This document shows positions 36,928-51,624 of a stretch of DNA of 64,000 nucleotides, piece by piece; position 1 is the first letter of the stretch; every line of letters starts with the position of its first letter. Under the pieces are notes generated by a model. The model was not told where the DNA came from and ran no database searches. It saw only the letters and a program-made list of their open reading frames with translations. The stretch is taken from positions 1 through 64,000 of the forward strand of contig JAVTVJ010001814.1 of NCBI GenBank assembly GCA_034509425.1, written 5' to 3'. This stretch comes from Eopsaltria australis (taxonomy: Eukaryota; Chordata; Aves; Passeriformes; Petroicidae). The position numbers and the translations under genes were made by a program.

Positions 36928-39900
36928 AATTCATAATTTTATTCTTGAGAAATCCAAGGGTCTGGTTTTTCTGGTGTTTTAGTGTTTGGTTACTATGCAA
37001 TGAATTATCAAATGCAGAAAGTATATAATAATAATCAAAATAAAAAAATAAGTAAAACATTATCATTTCCAGGTATAATTTTTCAAGTGCAAATTAAAAA
37101 AAAAAACCTTTCCCTGATATTATCTTTTAATGTCAGCATTTTTAATACTAAATTGCATAAAAATCTCACATAAAGGCCAATAAAATATGTCCTAGTTAGA
37201 TAGGCCTCAAAATTCAACATGATGGTTTCTTAAAATTTACTGCATATTTCCTCTTTGCAAAAGGACACTGCCAGCATAGTGCTACAAAGACATCCTATTG
37301 GTTACTGAGTGCAGTTTCGAAGACATCCTGTGGAATTTATCTGTGGGTATAATAAGGGACAAAGCAGCACTCCTTAGACTGTGCTTTCCAGGGATTGCCA
37401 AATAAGCTAATGATTTTTTTTTTTCTGGTAATGTCAATAGCAGGGAAAAGAATAAACATGCTTTCCTGGAGCTTTAAATGACAAAGAGCTTTATACTGAG
37501 ACTAGAACGCACTTCAGGTTCAGTGCGGAGAAAAGTGAATCCATATATACAAGGAAATTACTGATGTGCAGCCTAGGCTATGCTGACTAACATCCCCTAT
37601 TCATTGATCTGTGTGTAGACAAAAGATGGCTTTATACCATAGCTGAACCAAATACATTGTAAACAAAAACAGAAAGACCAGATAAACTATCAAAACATGT
37701 ACTGTGATACAACACATGCAGTAGAGTTTGGAATAGGTGTATTTTCCCCAAAATTGTCATAATGGATAAATGAAACTGATAAAGCTATTATCTTCCATCA
37801 GAAGTTTGTCTGAATAGAGAATTTGTGATAAACCAGTATCTAATAAGGAGCTGTTTCTCATTTGGCAGTATAGACTCAATCACACAGTAGCAAAACGTGT
37901 TTTCATAACCAACTCCAGTCTGTGGACAATGCCAAGTTCACTGAAACAGAAAAATCAAATACAGTTATTTTTTCACATCTAGCTCTCCATCTCAAATTTG
38001 TTATCAGAAGAAGTTTATCTAGGTGAAATGATTCTCCCTTCTTTTACCTCATTTTCTTTTCTAAAAACAGTCAAATGTCTGTTATTTAAAAATGAAAGCC
38101 ATGAGTTTTGGTGAGCATTTTTTGCATGCTTTCAGGGGAAGGCAAATTAAAAAATATTTGCTACAGATTCACTTTTAATTTATAGCAATGGAAACTTATT
38201 TCCTAGCTGTTGTACAGCTATTGAAGTGATTTACCAAGCTTGAGATGTAATGTCATAGGATGTAATCCATTCTTCTCTTTTAGCTAAAGATATCCTGCTG
38301 AAAATGTTGTCTAAAAACAAAAGCAGTGAAATCATACCGATTTTCATTTTCATTGTCTTCTACTTGAACAACTTTCTACTGAAAGTATATGCCACTGGGG
38401 AACATTCAGTAAGTGCCTCTAACAAAAATTCCTTTAGAAATGCACACCACAGAGAGCTGGAAGAGCTATAAACATCCACTGAGCAGATGAACACAGTGCA
38501 CTGAAAGAAAGATATTTTGAAAGTGACCCTGAGTAACAAGTACTAAAAGAGGGGTGACATCCAGCCTGACAAGTACCAGAATACTTGAACATGTGATTCC
38601 TGCCTCAAATCAATAATTATGGATTGGAGCATGTTCCTTAGGCAGAAGCCTGATTTTGGTCAAGGAATTCAAGTGGTGAGAAAATGTCCCTGTTGTCCCA
38701 GCCTTGTCCAGCCAAGCAGAGCAAGATGCACCTTTTCTTCTACTGAGCAGAAAAGTCCTTGGCCGTATACCCATCGTGTCTTCACATGTCTTATCTACAA
38801 GTTTCTGGCAAACTCTGCTGATGTCTCCTCAAGATCAGCTTCCCCCCTCTTCACCTGTGGAGAAATTCTCTTTTCTTTTTCTGCCCCATTTTCAGCTTTT
38901 ACCTGACTGCTTCCCAGGTTAAGTTTTTTCTTGCAATTAGGGGCTTATAAGCAACTTCACACTCTAACAATATAACAGCATTTCTAGTTTCAGCTTGTCT
39001 AGCTTCAGCATTCAAACCCTGCCATGCTTGCAAAATTACAATAAAATTAAGTTCTTCTTTATCAGAGTTTATTTCTTCATGAGACAAGAAAGAATACCTT
39101 TTAACTTAAAAGTTAAGACCTCTTAACTTTTCATTAGATAAAGGTTCTCAACTTTCTCAATGTACAGCGCTTGCTAAAACCTTGTAGCATTTTTTTTAAT
39201 GTCTGCAATATACAAGCACTGTTTTTAAACAGTGAAGACTAGGAATGGATAATGACTTTCAATGATATCACCAAAATGCCAAAGACAGTAATTTTAATTA
39301 CACTTTTCATTCTGTTGTTTATACAGTCAGAATCACATCTGTTTCCTTACCAAAATTCTCTCCAATGAACTGAGATTCAGATGATTATCTGCCCCGTGTC
39401 CTAAATTATTTTCTGGTTCCTCACTCGTTAGGACAAAATTTAATGTTCATTAATTGTATGTTTGTGGGGTTTTTATTAAAAAAAAAAAGTTCCAGAATAT
39501 AAATTCACAGACAAAACCATCAAAGAAATTGGGGTAATTCACTTAATTTTTGTAATTTTTTTCTTAAGCCTACAGAAGTTGATAAATCTTTAAGCAATGT
39601 TAGCAGGGAAGCAAAATTACTAATTGATTCATGCCCTGGTAAAGTTAGAAAATGGGTCTTTTTATCTCAAAAGATGCATAGGCATATTGCAAAAATGTTG
39701 ATGAACTCATTAGTTTGCTTGCTTGAAAAGTGCTGTTAACCACACCAACATGCAGTGTAATGATTCCACCAGTGCAAAATAGAAGAGCAAAAACTGAAAG
39801 GGAGCAAATACAGATACACCTGCTCAATGCCCAAGGTGACCATTTAGACACTTTTGATTCTGTTAGAGCATAACCAAAAATTCCTTCAAGCATGATTGGA

Positions 39901-40424
39901 TTTGCCCTCACTTTTGCATTTTCCTATGAAATACAAACTAGTTTTGCTTTACATGCTTTATCTGTACTTGCAGTAAGGAAGTGTCAATATAATAATGTTT
40001 CCTTTAATAATATAAAGCATAAAGAAAATCAAATTAGTAGGAAACAAAATACAATCTACTGATTCATTTGAAAGTTGTTCAGAAAAACAAACAGGATCAA
40101 TTACTGAATGATTAAAAATGTCATATACATTACAGCCTAGGTAAGAAATTATCAAAGGAAAGCCTTTGAAGAAACCTGCCTCACATATGTGTCTGCTGGG
40201 CAGAAGAGGCATTTTCATCTCTATGGCGTATGATGGATTACCTAAGGGAGCATGGACTCAATCAGCATACCTAGGATTCATCACTTCACTTAGCTATTTT
40301 TAATTGTTATGTATAAAGTAGAAAGAGATAGCCAGTGTGATTCATGTTAGTCTAAAATTGGTTTTAATACAAGTGGGAGAATACCCCTCTGAAATTTCCT
40401 AAATTTTTGATAAGTTGTTGAAAG
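36928..40424. other. Intronic DNA, nothing recognised
   Basis: AT-rich; a slightly GC-richer stretch at 38640-38930 has no recognised family and no splice-bounded coding frame. Confidence 0.5.
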
Positions 40425-40430
40425 AGTCTA

Positions 40431-40821
40431 TGTTGGAGAATAACCATCTCCGGCTGCACGGACATAAAGTATAAGTGAGCAATCCAGGCCCCTTAGATGA
40501 GAGCTAGGCCTCTGCTCAAGGTTACTCATAAGACAGCTGTGGGAAAGAGAGACACGAAAGCCGAAAATAAGCTGCAGGTATCTAAAGATTAACTTGGCAG
40601 AAGAAACTGTTATTGTAGCCTTCTGATACTAACATAGTGCTCTAATTAGAGAAAAGTCCCGTGTGAAACTGCTGTATGAGAACAAACCCTGTGTGAAAAC
40701 TTATCAGGTAGTTTTATTTTGGGCACGCAGAGAAGTATAAGTATGCTCACTGTCTGACAATAAACGAGCTTGATTTATCACTCACATTGAGTCGGCGTCT
40801 TGCTCCTCTCGCCCCCCGACA
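40431..40821 (+). mobile_element. Solo LTR, ERVK-type (391 bp)
   Basis: It starts TGTTGGAG and ends CCCCCCGACA, flanked by the perfect 6-bp duplication AGTCTA (40425-40430 and 40822-40827). AATAAA is at 40759-40764, followed by a TC-rich U5. It shares the opening TGTTGGAG with the solo LTR at 61372 but is otherwise unrelated. Confidence 0.93.
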
Positions 40822-40827
40822 AGTCTA

Positions 40828-41654
40828 AATGGCTAAATTAAACTGAATGCCTGATTTTGCTGTTAAAGTTAGGTGAAACAAAACTGATGCCTTAAATATT
40901 TAGGATATGTAAAATAATTTTTTAAAAAAGTTCATTAGACCTACATCATGGCTAATTTTCTCTAGGCAAAAAAAAAGCCCAACCTGAAAATGATAAAAAT
41001 TAATCTTAATCTACTTTTGAAATAAAAAGCTAATTTGAATTATTCAAATTAATTTTCTTTTCTGCAGAGGAAAAAGAGATCTTCCATTCAGGAAGATAAG
41101 GTTCAAGCATACTACATTTTCTGATTTTTTTTTATGGGATTTAATTTCAAGAGGGTATTTTGAATTGAAGAGACTCCTTATCAGTTAAAGACTTTCTTTC
41201 ATAATATATAGCAGTAGTTATCACAATTTGAAAAATTCAAGTCTTGGTAAGCATTAATGACAAATCCCAATTTCATGGTTCCTATCCATTTTTCTTTTTC
41301 AATTTAGCAGATTCCCCCCAGATATTTACTTCCCTTCTGAAAACCAAAGTTATTTTTCAACATAAGAAGAGGCATTTGGGGCCCACAAATATTTTTTTTT
41401 GTGTCAAAAGGCAAACTTTTCTAATAAAAAAGCTATAGTAACTGAAGTCAATCGGTGCTACAGTATGCATATACATATTCTCAGTATACATTGCAAAAAG
41501 CTGCAGATGCTAAAAGGAACAGATAATCAAATGAATGTAACGCTGCATCTCCAGACTTTCTTATGTAATTTCATTTTGTACAGGAAATTTATTATCTGGC
41601 AATGCAACCCTGCCAGCAAATCAACAGCCAGTTGTTATTACCAAGATAATTGAC
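40828..41654. other. Intronic DNA between two LTRs
   Basis: AT-rich, no recognised element. Confidence 0.5.
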
Positions 41655-42726
41655 TGTGGAAGTTATGTCCAACAGCAGCTGCTTTGCTCAACTCTCTGTA
41701 TTGGATTTGCATGGCCAAGCTTTGGTAGTGGGGGAGATACAGGGGTGGCCTCTGCAAGAAGCTGCCAGAAACTTCCTTCATGTCCAGCAGAGCCATTCCG
41801 TGGTGGCTCCAAAGATGGACATGCTGCTGGCCAAAGGCTGGGCCAACTAGAAATGGTGGTAAGACCTCTGTGATAACAGATTTAAGGAGAAGAAAAAAAA
41901 ATGTTATTGCACATTTGTAATTGTGGCCAGAGAAGAGCGGAGTGAGAACATGTGAGAGGAACAACTCTGCACACACCAAGATCAGTGCAGAAGGAAAGGG
42001 AGGAGATGATCCAGGCCCCAGAGCCAAGATTCCTTTATCTGCCATGGTGCAGACAGAGAAGCAGCTGTGTCCCTGCAGTCCATGGAGGTCCATGGGGATG
42101 CAGAGATCCACCTGCAGCCCATGGAGGAAACTCATGCTGGAGCAGGTGGATGCCTGAGGGGAGGCTGTGAACCTGTGGAAGGCCCATAGAAAGAGAAGCC
42201 CCTGCTGGAGCAGCCTGTCCTTAGAAGACTGCACCCCATGGGAGAGTGATTCACGCCGCATCAGTTTGAGGGGTGCTGTTGCCTGTGGGATGGACTCACA
42301 TCGCAGCAGTTTGCAGAGAGCTATTGCACATGAGATGGACTCGCATTAGACAAGTTCATGGACAACTGTCTCCCATGGGAGACAGCAGGAGAAACAATGG
42401 ATGATGAACTGACCATTCCCATCTCCCTGTGTCGCTGGCAGGGAGATTGTAAAGCTGGGAAGGAGGGAGACATGGGGGGAAGGTGTTTTTAAGGTCTGAT
42501 TTTACTTCTTATTATCCTGCTCTGACTTTGTTACCAATAAATTCAACTAATATCTCTAATTTGAGCTTGTTTTGCCCATGATGATATCTGATGAGTGATT
42601 CCTTCCAGTCCTTATCTCAAGCCATGAGCCCTTTGTTATACTTTCTCTCCCCTGTCCAGCTGTGGAGAGGAATGAGAGAGGGGCTTTGGTGGGACCCTGG
42701 CATCCAGCCAGCATTAACCCACTACA
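41655..42726 (+). mobile_element. Solo LTR, avian ERVL-type (1072 bp)
   Basis: It begins TGTGGAAG and ends TTAACCCACTACA. Its middle has the repeated words CCATGG/CCCATG, GGAGCAG and GTGGA(C/T) typical of a widespread bird ERVL LTR, and AATAAA is at 42536-42541. The 5-bp flank TTGAC at 41650-41654 does not recur next to the 3' end but does recur about 26 bases further on. Open frames on both strands here are by-products of the repeats. Confidence 0.88.
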
Positions 42727-45700
42727 CTCTCCTAGTTTTGCTGCATTCAACTTGACTAGTAGTCACAGGTCTATTTTTCAGTGCCCATGTATTTCTACTG
42801 TACACATCTGTAAATTAAAATTAGATTTCCCTTTGAGATTATATAAAATCAAGCAAGATCTGGTTTAGCCCATCATTTATTAAAATGCTGAGTTGCATTT
42901 TGCTCCTTTTTTTTTTTTTTTTCTTATGGTGTTTCTTACTGTTTTAAGAATTATGGCTTTCCTGAATAATATGTAGTAATAAATATAAAAGTCAGATCCA
43001 CTGAACATGAAATTCAGGACTGGTGTACTGCTCTAATAGATCTCACTTTATCTGTTTTCTCCAGATGCACTGAAAATGTCTTCCCTAAGAAGGCAATAAC
43101 TTAAATATTTGTAAAAACTTATTAAGAGGGCACAGCATCCTAATTCCTTTAGGATACAAGCAAAGGTTAGCTCCCAGGCTGCTTTTAAAAAGAAAGCTTA
43201 CATTAGAGTATTTCTGGAGTGCATGTTTTCTGATCTATTTTAACAGTCAATAACTATCCCAACCTCAGAGCTGCCAGTCAGGAGAATGACAAGATACTTT
43301 TCCTTGTTGTGTGTTTAAGAAAAATGTTTTGGGAAATATTCTCACAGAATTTCCAAACTTGACAAAATAATCTGAAGGTAAGAGTTGCACAGCCAGTTAA
43401 TGGGATCCAGATTCCCAGTCTGTAGAGGAAACTGAAAAACATTGTTTGATAAAGCTCTGAAATGAGAGACTGGTGAAGTACCATATTTTATATATATAAT
43501 AAATTTATATATATATATGCATGTCTATGTATAAGTATATCTATAAGAAATTGTTATACTTGTTTATTAAGTATGGCGAGTGGGTGTGTACAGACACAAA
43601 GAAATCAGTCTGATCATAAACTAAGCACAAGTGAGTAAGAGAAGTATGCTCCATTAATTGCTGTAAGAAATATTACACCAACCATGCATTATTGACATCA
43701 ATTTAACTGGCAAGTGTAATTGCCAAGGAATTTTATGAGATTTTCTCCACATTGCAAGCCATTTTTACAAAAAGGAGCTATGAAACTGAGCACTTCATTG
43801 AACTCTGATTGTAGGAGGATAAGTACATAATTAGGTCTTAAATCATTACAGCACGTATGAACATATTTTATGTCAGCCATTTAGCAGACCTGGAAAAATA
43901 CAAGCATAACATATTAATATATATATTTTTAAACAAGATCGGCTATCAAATTTATATCTATAAAGACCCCAAGTGTTTAAGCAAGCAATGCAATAATTTC
44001 AACTGAGCTCTATGCTGTTGCTCCCTCTGTTTCCCTGGAGGCTTCTCTCACTGTTTTCCTGCATCATCCAATTCTGTAAATGCTTGTGAGGGCTCTGGCT
44101 AAAGCAGCAGAGAGACCGAGAGCCTCAGCACAGGAGGCTCCTAGGACAGAATTCCATTAGCTTTGACATGAACTTCCCAGAAGGGAGCCAGGGCAGCCAT
44201 AAGAAAGAGCAATACTGTGCTTTTGATACCTCCGTCAGTCTATCAGAACATATATTTACTTCTGTTTGATCTTTTTGGTTTTTTCTCCAGAATTTCTGTT
44301 TGTTATTTAATTTTGTAAAACTAGCAGCATGTAAGAAAATTGTTCTCACATTTATCCTGAATCTTCAACTAAATTATTAATTACAGCCCAATGTAACCTG
44401 AATCTCACAAAGGAGTGCTGCAATTTTTCCTCCTCACCTCACTTAACTGGAGAAAAGTTTCAATTTCAGTCTAAAGTAAACATTTCAGTTAATTTCAATG
44501 ACTGAGTTACACAAGAAAGTAAAGCTAGATTGTCCAAAGTTAAAACTTTATTTCAGTTGTCAGTTCTTGACTGTTTTTTAAACTTCTATCTTCCCCTTTT
44601 TGCTCATTCTGATTAGTATTTTTATATATAAACATCTCTTATAGTTTCTCTGCTTAGGATAGCAGGAAACTAATTCTGACTAAGAAATCTGAAACAAATG
44701 AAAACAAAATTTGCCATGCAAAAGCAAATTTTCAAGGCCCTGTCTTAAGCAGGCCTTTAACATGTTCCTCCTGGCTGGTAGCAATGAAAGGTTTGACATT
44801 CAAATGACAGTAATGGCACAGTGGGCTTCTGAAACAAGTTTAAGGAGTTAATTATTCCATAATAGAATATTACCATATTTTTCAGGGGAAGCAACTTAAA
44901 TATGCTTATCAAAAAAACCCAAAACATGTACTACCTGTCCAGAGTAATACCTGTGTTTCAGGTATTAGTTCTTCTGACTTGAGTAGTAAAAGGTTGTCAA
45001 AGCAGGCTGAGAGAAACAAGAAGGATGATTTATATGTTGTGCTATTTTTAATTTAAAAAAGAAAAAGAAAAAACAACTGCTTGGGAAAGATTGTGGGATT
45101 GCCAGACTTTTAAACACATTTTGCCTGACATTACTAGAAGAATAAACAACCTCTTGAGGAATCACCTCACATTATTTAGAACATGATAAAGAAAAAACTC
45201 AATGATAGTAGCATAAACATTATCCATAAGTTTACAATTAAAATTGTATTTCACATTTAGATCATAGAGGCAAATATCCACTGCTTAGATACACTATCCA
45301 CATCATTATTTCTTTTCATAACACTCAAAATTTCATTCCTCTGTGTTCAATACTGCCTTGGATATCAGTAGATGAAAGAGCCATAGCAGAATATATACCC
45401 ATAAAGAAACTATATCACAATTGCCAGTGTAAATACCATCTATATTAATCTTGCATTCTTTAAAATTTCCCAGGATATTTTATATAATTTTAAGCATTTA
45501 AGGAAGCAGAGTAGCCCATCATACACATTAGTTTATTACTGGGAGATAAAATTCAAATAAAGAGATCATTACCTTAGAAGACAGAAAGAAAACAACTGCA
45601 GTTATTGATCCTGATTTTCATGTTAAGGTATTATTTGGGCAAGGAAGGAGCCTTCAGAAAACAAGAGGATTCTTATTAGGAGTCAGGAAGAAACAGGAGA

Positions 45701-48700
45701 ACTGAAATAAGAGGGCTCATGTTGCCATTATTTAAACTCACTGTGATGCCCAAAGGAGTATATCAAACCTCACATTTTCAGGTAAGCTGTCATAGCTTCA
45801 GAAGAACTAAGTATGATTGGTAAGTAATTTTCTTCATTGCCAAGGAGTCTAAAACAGTGAAAGAAATTAATCACTTGGCATCTACTTTGTGCAAAGGACT
45901 TCCAGAATTTATACCACTATAAATTTCTTGATTTGGTATCAAAGTAGGATCTTAGGTCATTAAAATTGTTGCCACGATGAGTAAAAAAAAAAAAGCATCT
46001 ATCAAAATAGTTCTTCATTTGAATATCAGAGACCATAGCAAATTTACACTGGTTGCACAACAATTGGGGTATTTCTGTATTCAAGCTGTACATTGCTATG
46101 AAAAAAATATTTATCCATCTCTTTTCTGAGCTTTGCTAACATCACATAGATGAGGAAAGTAAAGTAATTAAGATAGCTTATCATACCTTTCTCCATAGAA
46201 CTCTGTATCTTGGAGACCTTGGCAGTATTTAATAAATTGTAGCCATATACACAGTATATAAATAGATCATACAGCAAACAAGTAAATTAGGTTTGTGCAG
46301 GCATTGTTCTTATTGAAATCACAGGCAGAAATAGGACAAGGTCAGGCCTTACAGTCCTTTAACAAGCAGCACTGACAAAATGTTGATATAATCATATTGA
46401 TTTCAATAACTATATTTTTCTTTTCTGCTGGTGTCAGCACACAAGTAAGTCTACACACATTTTCATGTCTGCCTCAGCTTAAACAAAGTCCATTGACTGA
46501 GTTTTTGGCACCAGCAGCTATTTCACACCTTCACTGTGAATTGCTCACTGCAAGAGTGACCTCCCTAAGCCACCAGCAAAACTTTGTAATAGCATACTGT
46601 CATACCAACATATATCAGTAAAAAGTTGGTGTAACTTTTCAGCAAGAAGATGCTGAGGTATAAGACAGTCTCATGCCTGAAAAAAATTCAAGGAAATTGT
46701 GAGATGCTGAGTTTTCTTCAGAGAATTCTAGTTTGGAGAATTTAAACCTCAGTCACAGATGATGAATCATTCATAAAATTATCTTCATTGACATCCTAAA
46801 CACCTGTTTCTAATATCTGTTTCTTCATTATTTATGCTATCTATTCAATCAGTGGCTATTACATATTTCAGTTTGTTTTTTAAAATGCTTATTAATGACA
46901 CTGCTGACATCCATTTTCCTATCTGTGACACCAGACTTTTACTTTCTGTGTGGTGAATTAATGACAGCAATTAGCTCTGTGCCTTGACAACACACAATTC
47001 TGCCCAAGGGCTTCTTCAAACATAAAGGAGAAGATTGATTAAAGCAGATGCAAATAATTTTATGTCTCTTGAAGATAAATGGTCAGATGTAATACATATG
47101 GCATCTTGAAAATCTAGATCACACTCTTGACTTGAGTAATATCACTTCAAGTTTAGAGTCTCATGATCAGAATAAGGCCAGGTACATGTTTATAGACTCA
47201 GGGAAAAAAATGGGTGAAATGAACATATTTAGTTTGGAAACAGATCCGTTAAATGAATTTTATTTTTCACTGCCAAATCTATTAACCCTGATAATCCATA
47301 ATGATCTGGGGGAAATCTCTGGATTTCCTACACTGGAAGTTTCTAAAGGCCTCTAAAGAAAATGGATGCTCAAAAATCAGTTTGTATATTTAAAAGCACA
47401 GATTTTGTGGGATGCACATATGCGCACACAAAAAGTATTTACAAGCACGTGCATACTTGAGTGTGTGCCCTCTGAGCAACACACATCAATTTCAAGTGTG
47501 AATTCTGCAAATGCAAAAAAACCCCACAAACAGATAGGAATTTCTAAGCAACAAGAGGCAGCTTTAGAAAAACAGTGAGGAGACAGACCATGAAAATCAA
47601 GCCCAAAACCACACAAGTAATAATTTTATAAAAAACTATGAAAACTGTGTTTTATTTGAGCTACAAATACCATTTTCAGCCTGAGAAGCAAATTGTGTCT
47701 TCCAGGTATTAACATAATTGCATAAATGAAGATTTCTAGTACACAAATCATGCACAATGCACAGCTCTGTGCAGATGGATGAGAATTTGGATCTAAATGT
47801 TGAGACAACAGAAAAAATTAAAAGTATGTTACGAGAAGTACAGTATTGTGATAGCATAACATCAGTCACACAACCATTAAAATGTTAAAGGAGTGTTTGG
47901 GCAATTCACATATCTCATACAAGATCAGAAAAGCTGCTTTCAAAATTGGAGCAAGATAATTGATTCCCCCCACCCCAAGATTGTTTCAGACATTTCCTGT
48001 CATGTTGAATTTCTGAATTTCAGACAATGATGATATCCAGTTATATTATTGTTGTTCTTTTATGCCGTGTGACATAAATGATGTGAGGCATCTCAACAAC
48101 ATACAGCTGAACAGCAGAAAACTTTACCAGGGGCTTCACATGAACTCAGTTTCAGCTCCTCAAAACAAAATATATTTTGTGCCTTCTTTCAAAGCTTTTA
48201 TATAATGAAGATGAACTACATTATTGTTACACAATTAATTGTTGCACATCTTTAGCAATTAATATTTCATTAGAACTTGATTTTCTGTAAAACTCAGAAG
48301 ATAAACAACTGCATTCTATATTTACTAATTTAGATTGGATAGGGGTGAGGAGGTAAGGAATAAAGATTTACTCCACCAATATGACTATTAGCACTGTTCA
48401 AACTGCACACACAGAGCTTTGATCACCTTCAAAATTGTACCAGGACTTCTAATATAACATTAATGCAGTGCCACAGTGTTTTGAAGAGTAAAGAGGGTTG
48501 TTCTTACAGAGAACACCCTTCTGTCAAATACCAAATAAATAGCTAATTAAATCAAGGTTCTCCTGGTGCTGTCCTGAACTGAGCATAGTCTCTACTATAG
48601 CATTGAGGGGTTAAAACTCTGAGAGTAAGCTTGACTAAAACTTCATGAATTTTATGAAAATATTTTAGATTCCAACATACACATCTATCACAAAATGGAA

Positions 48701-51620
48701 TAATTTTAAGGGGTTGTGGATTCTTTAGAAAAAGCAAGATAGAGAGGCTAAGAGTTATGAGATCACAATACATCACCAATTCAAGTCTTTCTCTGAACCA
48801 AGGTTTCACACATTCCAGTCAAGGAGTTATTTTTTATCTGTCCATCATGATTTTTTCTCATCTCACTCCCTTCTATTATTTTTATCCATCTGCATTTACT
48901 GTGAAGTGACTATACTAAAACATCCTGGGGAAATGGAACTTACATTTTTCATAGTAAGGTTAGGCAAGGATTGATGTTATATTGCTAAAAACTGAAAGGT
49001 CTTGTAAAAAGAAGAAACACCCTGTTCTAAACCAGGAGCCTAAGGGTTCTTATTAATGTCTGTCTATTTGAGACTCTGTATTGAACCAGAGACATCTAAT
49101 TAATAAGTTATTTTTAAAATATATAAACTGTAATGTTACCTTAATACCCTAACAGCTTTGGCTTCTATAAGCCCACCTTGTCTCATTCTCAGGATAATAG
49201 AAAAGCCAGCATAGACTGAAAGTTTGTAGGTTGTTTATTCTTCAGATAAAACACTACCCAGAAGCCAAAGAAGAGAGATCAGCAGAAGTGTTGGGGTGTC
49301 AATACAGCACTATTTTTGTGGCATGTAATTGGTATATTTGGATTTATCATTTCTTTTTTTCCTCTCAAAAGATACAGCTGTATCAGATAGGTCACAGATG
49401 ATTCAAAGGAGAAGCTTACTTTGACTAGCCAGAAACACAGAAATAGGAGAAAATACTGTTTTGGTGAAGATGCATACGTAGAATATAAAATTTATTGAGA
49501 AATAATTTTCATGGCAATGAACGATCAAAACATGCATCAATGTGAGCAGGATGAAATTGACTTTTAAAAACAGGTCTGATGCTGACTCAGTGTGGAGGGT
49601 ATTTTTTTCCCCTGCTTATATTTACAAGAGTCTGCCATTTGGTATGAATTAGGGAGCAAAGAATGCTTCAGTCCTTGGCTTGCTAGGGTGAGTCTGACAG
49701 GAGTTGCCCTAGAATTAGGAGTCTCCTGCAGTGCTAAAACACAAATTGATGCTAATCCCTCCTCACCTCCAGCAGGCTAGCAGGTCTTCTATTAGTATGC
49801 AAAGCCATTTATTATTGGGAAAAATAGGGTTATTCCTCCTCTGGATATATTTTCTTGTTTATTTGTTAGTTTTAGCAGAAAGTGGATTTGGCTTTTATCA
49901 CTGTTCTTTAAACCTTTAGGGAGATTAAACCCTGGCATGCATACTGACCACATGCTCCTAATCCCTCCAAAATATTTTTGGTTTTGCACCACTTTTATAT
50001 GTGCTAAATAGGAATGGAACAAGTAAAAGTTAAACCACTAAAGGATTGGCTTTTATTACTTTGACACATGTAAAAATCTAGCAGGCATATACGTCACATC
50101 AGTGATTTTGGTGATGAGTACAAGTATATGCAAAAACTTCCATATTAATTTTTGCTTGAGACAAAGCATTAAAAATCTCATCTATGTATATTTCCAGCAA
50201 ACTAGCATTTTTAGGAGTACAAATACAGTAAATCCTGTGAAAATGCACAGCATAAAAGGCAGTTAAGAAAATTATTAATGGTGCTATCAGCTCAACAGTA
50301 AAAGTGTACCTGTTATAAAGTGCTTCCTACAGAAATCCAATATGTTGCCTTATTTTAATAATTCTGACAAAAAATCAGACAATAGACAAACAAACTCTCC
50401 TAAAACATCCACCTAAGAATAATTTGCAGCTCCAAAATCTATCTGAAGCATTTTTTCAGCTCTGCAATTAAACCAGGTGTCAATCCTTTCTGTTTTCCTC
50501 GTAATTCTCCCTTTGCAGACGTAGAAGGTTTATGACTTTTAGAGGAAACTAACAGGATGAAAATGAGATACAGAAATAAAAAGGTATTTAAAGACAATCT
50601 ATTGTACATTGCAAAGGTACTCAGTTTCAGTTCCTAGTGCATCAGTAATATCAGGGTCACAGCCTAGCAAACATTTCACATGGAAGGTTTCACAAAAAAC
50701 TCAGTCATACTAATTCACAATGCAAACTCTCTAAAAGCTCGGATGTTATACGCTTACATGAAATTCTGGTTAAACATGATCTAGATAAATAAAAATCTTC
50801 AGATATCTTGAATAATGTTAATATGATGAATTAATGTTACTTCACTTCCCCCACCCCACCCACCCTCACCCCTCCACCCCTTCTCACACACGTACATGCA
50901 TAATTAGGGTCTGATCTTCTATATTAAAACTCCTAAGCCAAAAAGGTCCTGGATATATAATGTTCAGCTGGCCATTGCTGGGCCTCTGATTATCTTGTAT
51001 TATCCACTTATCAGCCTTAAATATGAATATTCTGGAAGTTCTCTGTAGGGAATCTAAAAAGCAAATTAGCACTGAAATTTTCTGGAAAGGACTGAGAAAA
51101 AAGTTTTCTCATGGAACAGTTTTAAAACTGTTGGTCACAAGAAGGAAATTGATGAAAGTTTTATGAGAACAGCAGATGTTTCTGCCTTTTAAAAGATCAC
51201 ACCATAAATGTCATTCTTAATATTGCAATTTTTGAGTATTTTGATTCTGGCCCTTATACTATATCTTCCATGATTCTTAGCTTTCTCCTATATATTGTAT
51301 TGTTCTAAAACAATTCTAGATTTTCCAAATAATTTATCATATGTAGCAATGTGCTATACAGAAAAGAGACATTAGCTCATGCCTCCAAGTTTTACCCATA
51401 TTTCTTAAGGGCACTCTTTATACAACTACAAAGGAATGATGAGTTTTAATGTAATAATGTCAGCTCTCACAAATTTTAATGATCTTAGAAAATTTCAATA
51501 AATTACAGTTTGCCTCATTAAAAGACAATTCTTAATAGGGACAGAGGGAAGATAAAAATCACGGAAAATGGAATTAGGTAAACATAGTTCTTATTTTAAA
51601 GAGGGAGAAGGAGGGAAAAG
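42727..51620. other. Long intronic stretch without recognised elements
   Basis: About 8.9 kb of AT-rich DNA. A 16-T run is at 42907-42922, TA-rich runs at 43488-43520 and 43915-43932, and a C-rich tract at 50845-50882. No exon or repeat family was recognised. Confidence 0.5.
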
Positions 51621-51624
51621 CCAC

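Noticed and set aside
41638..42261. 207-codon minus-strand frame
   Set aside because: It is antisense to a recognised ERVL LTR and built from its internal repeats.
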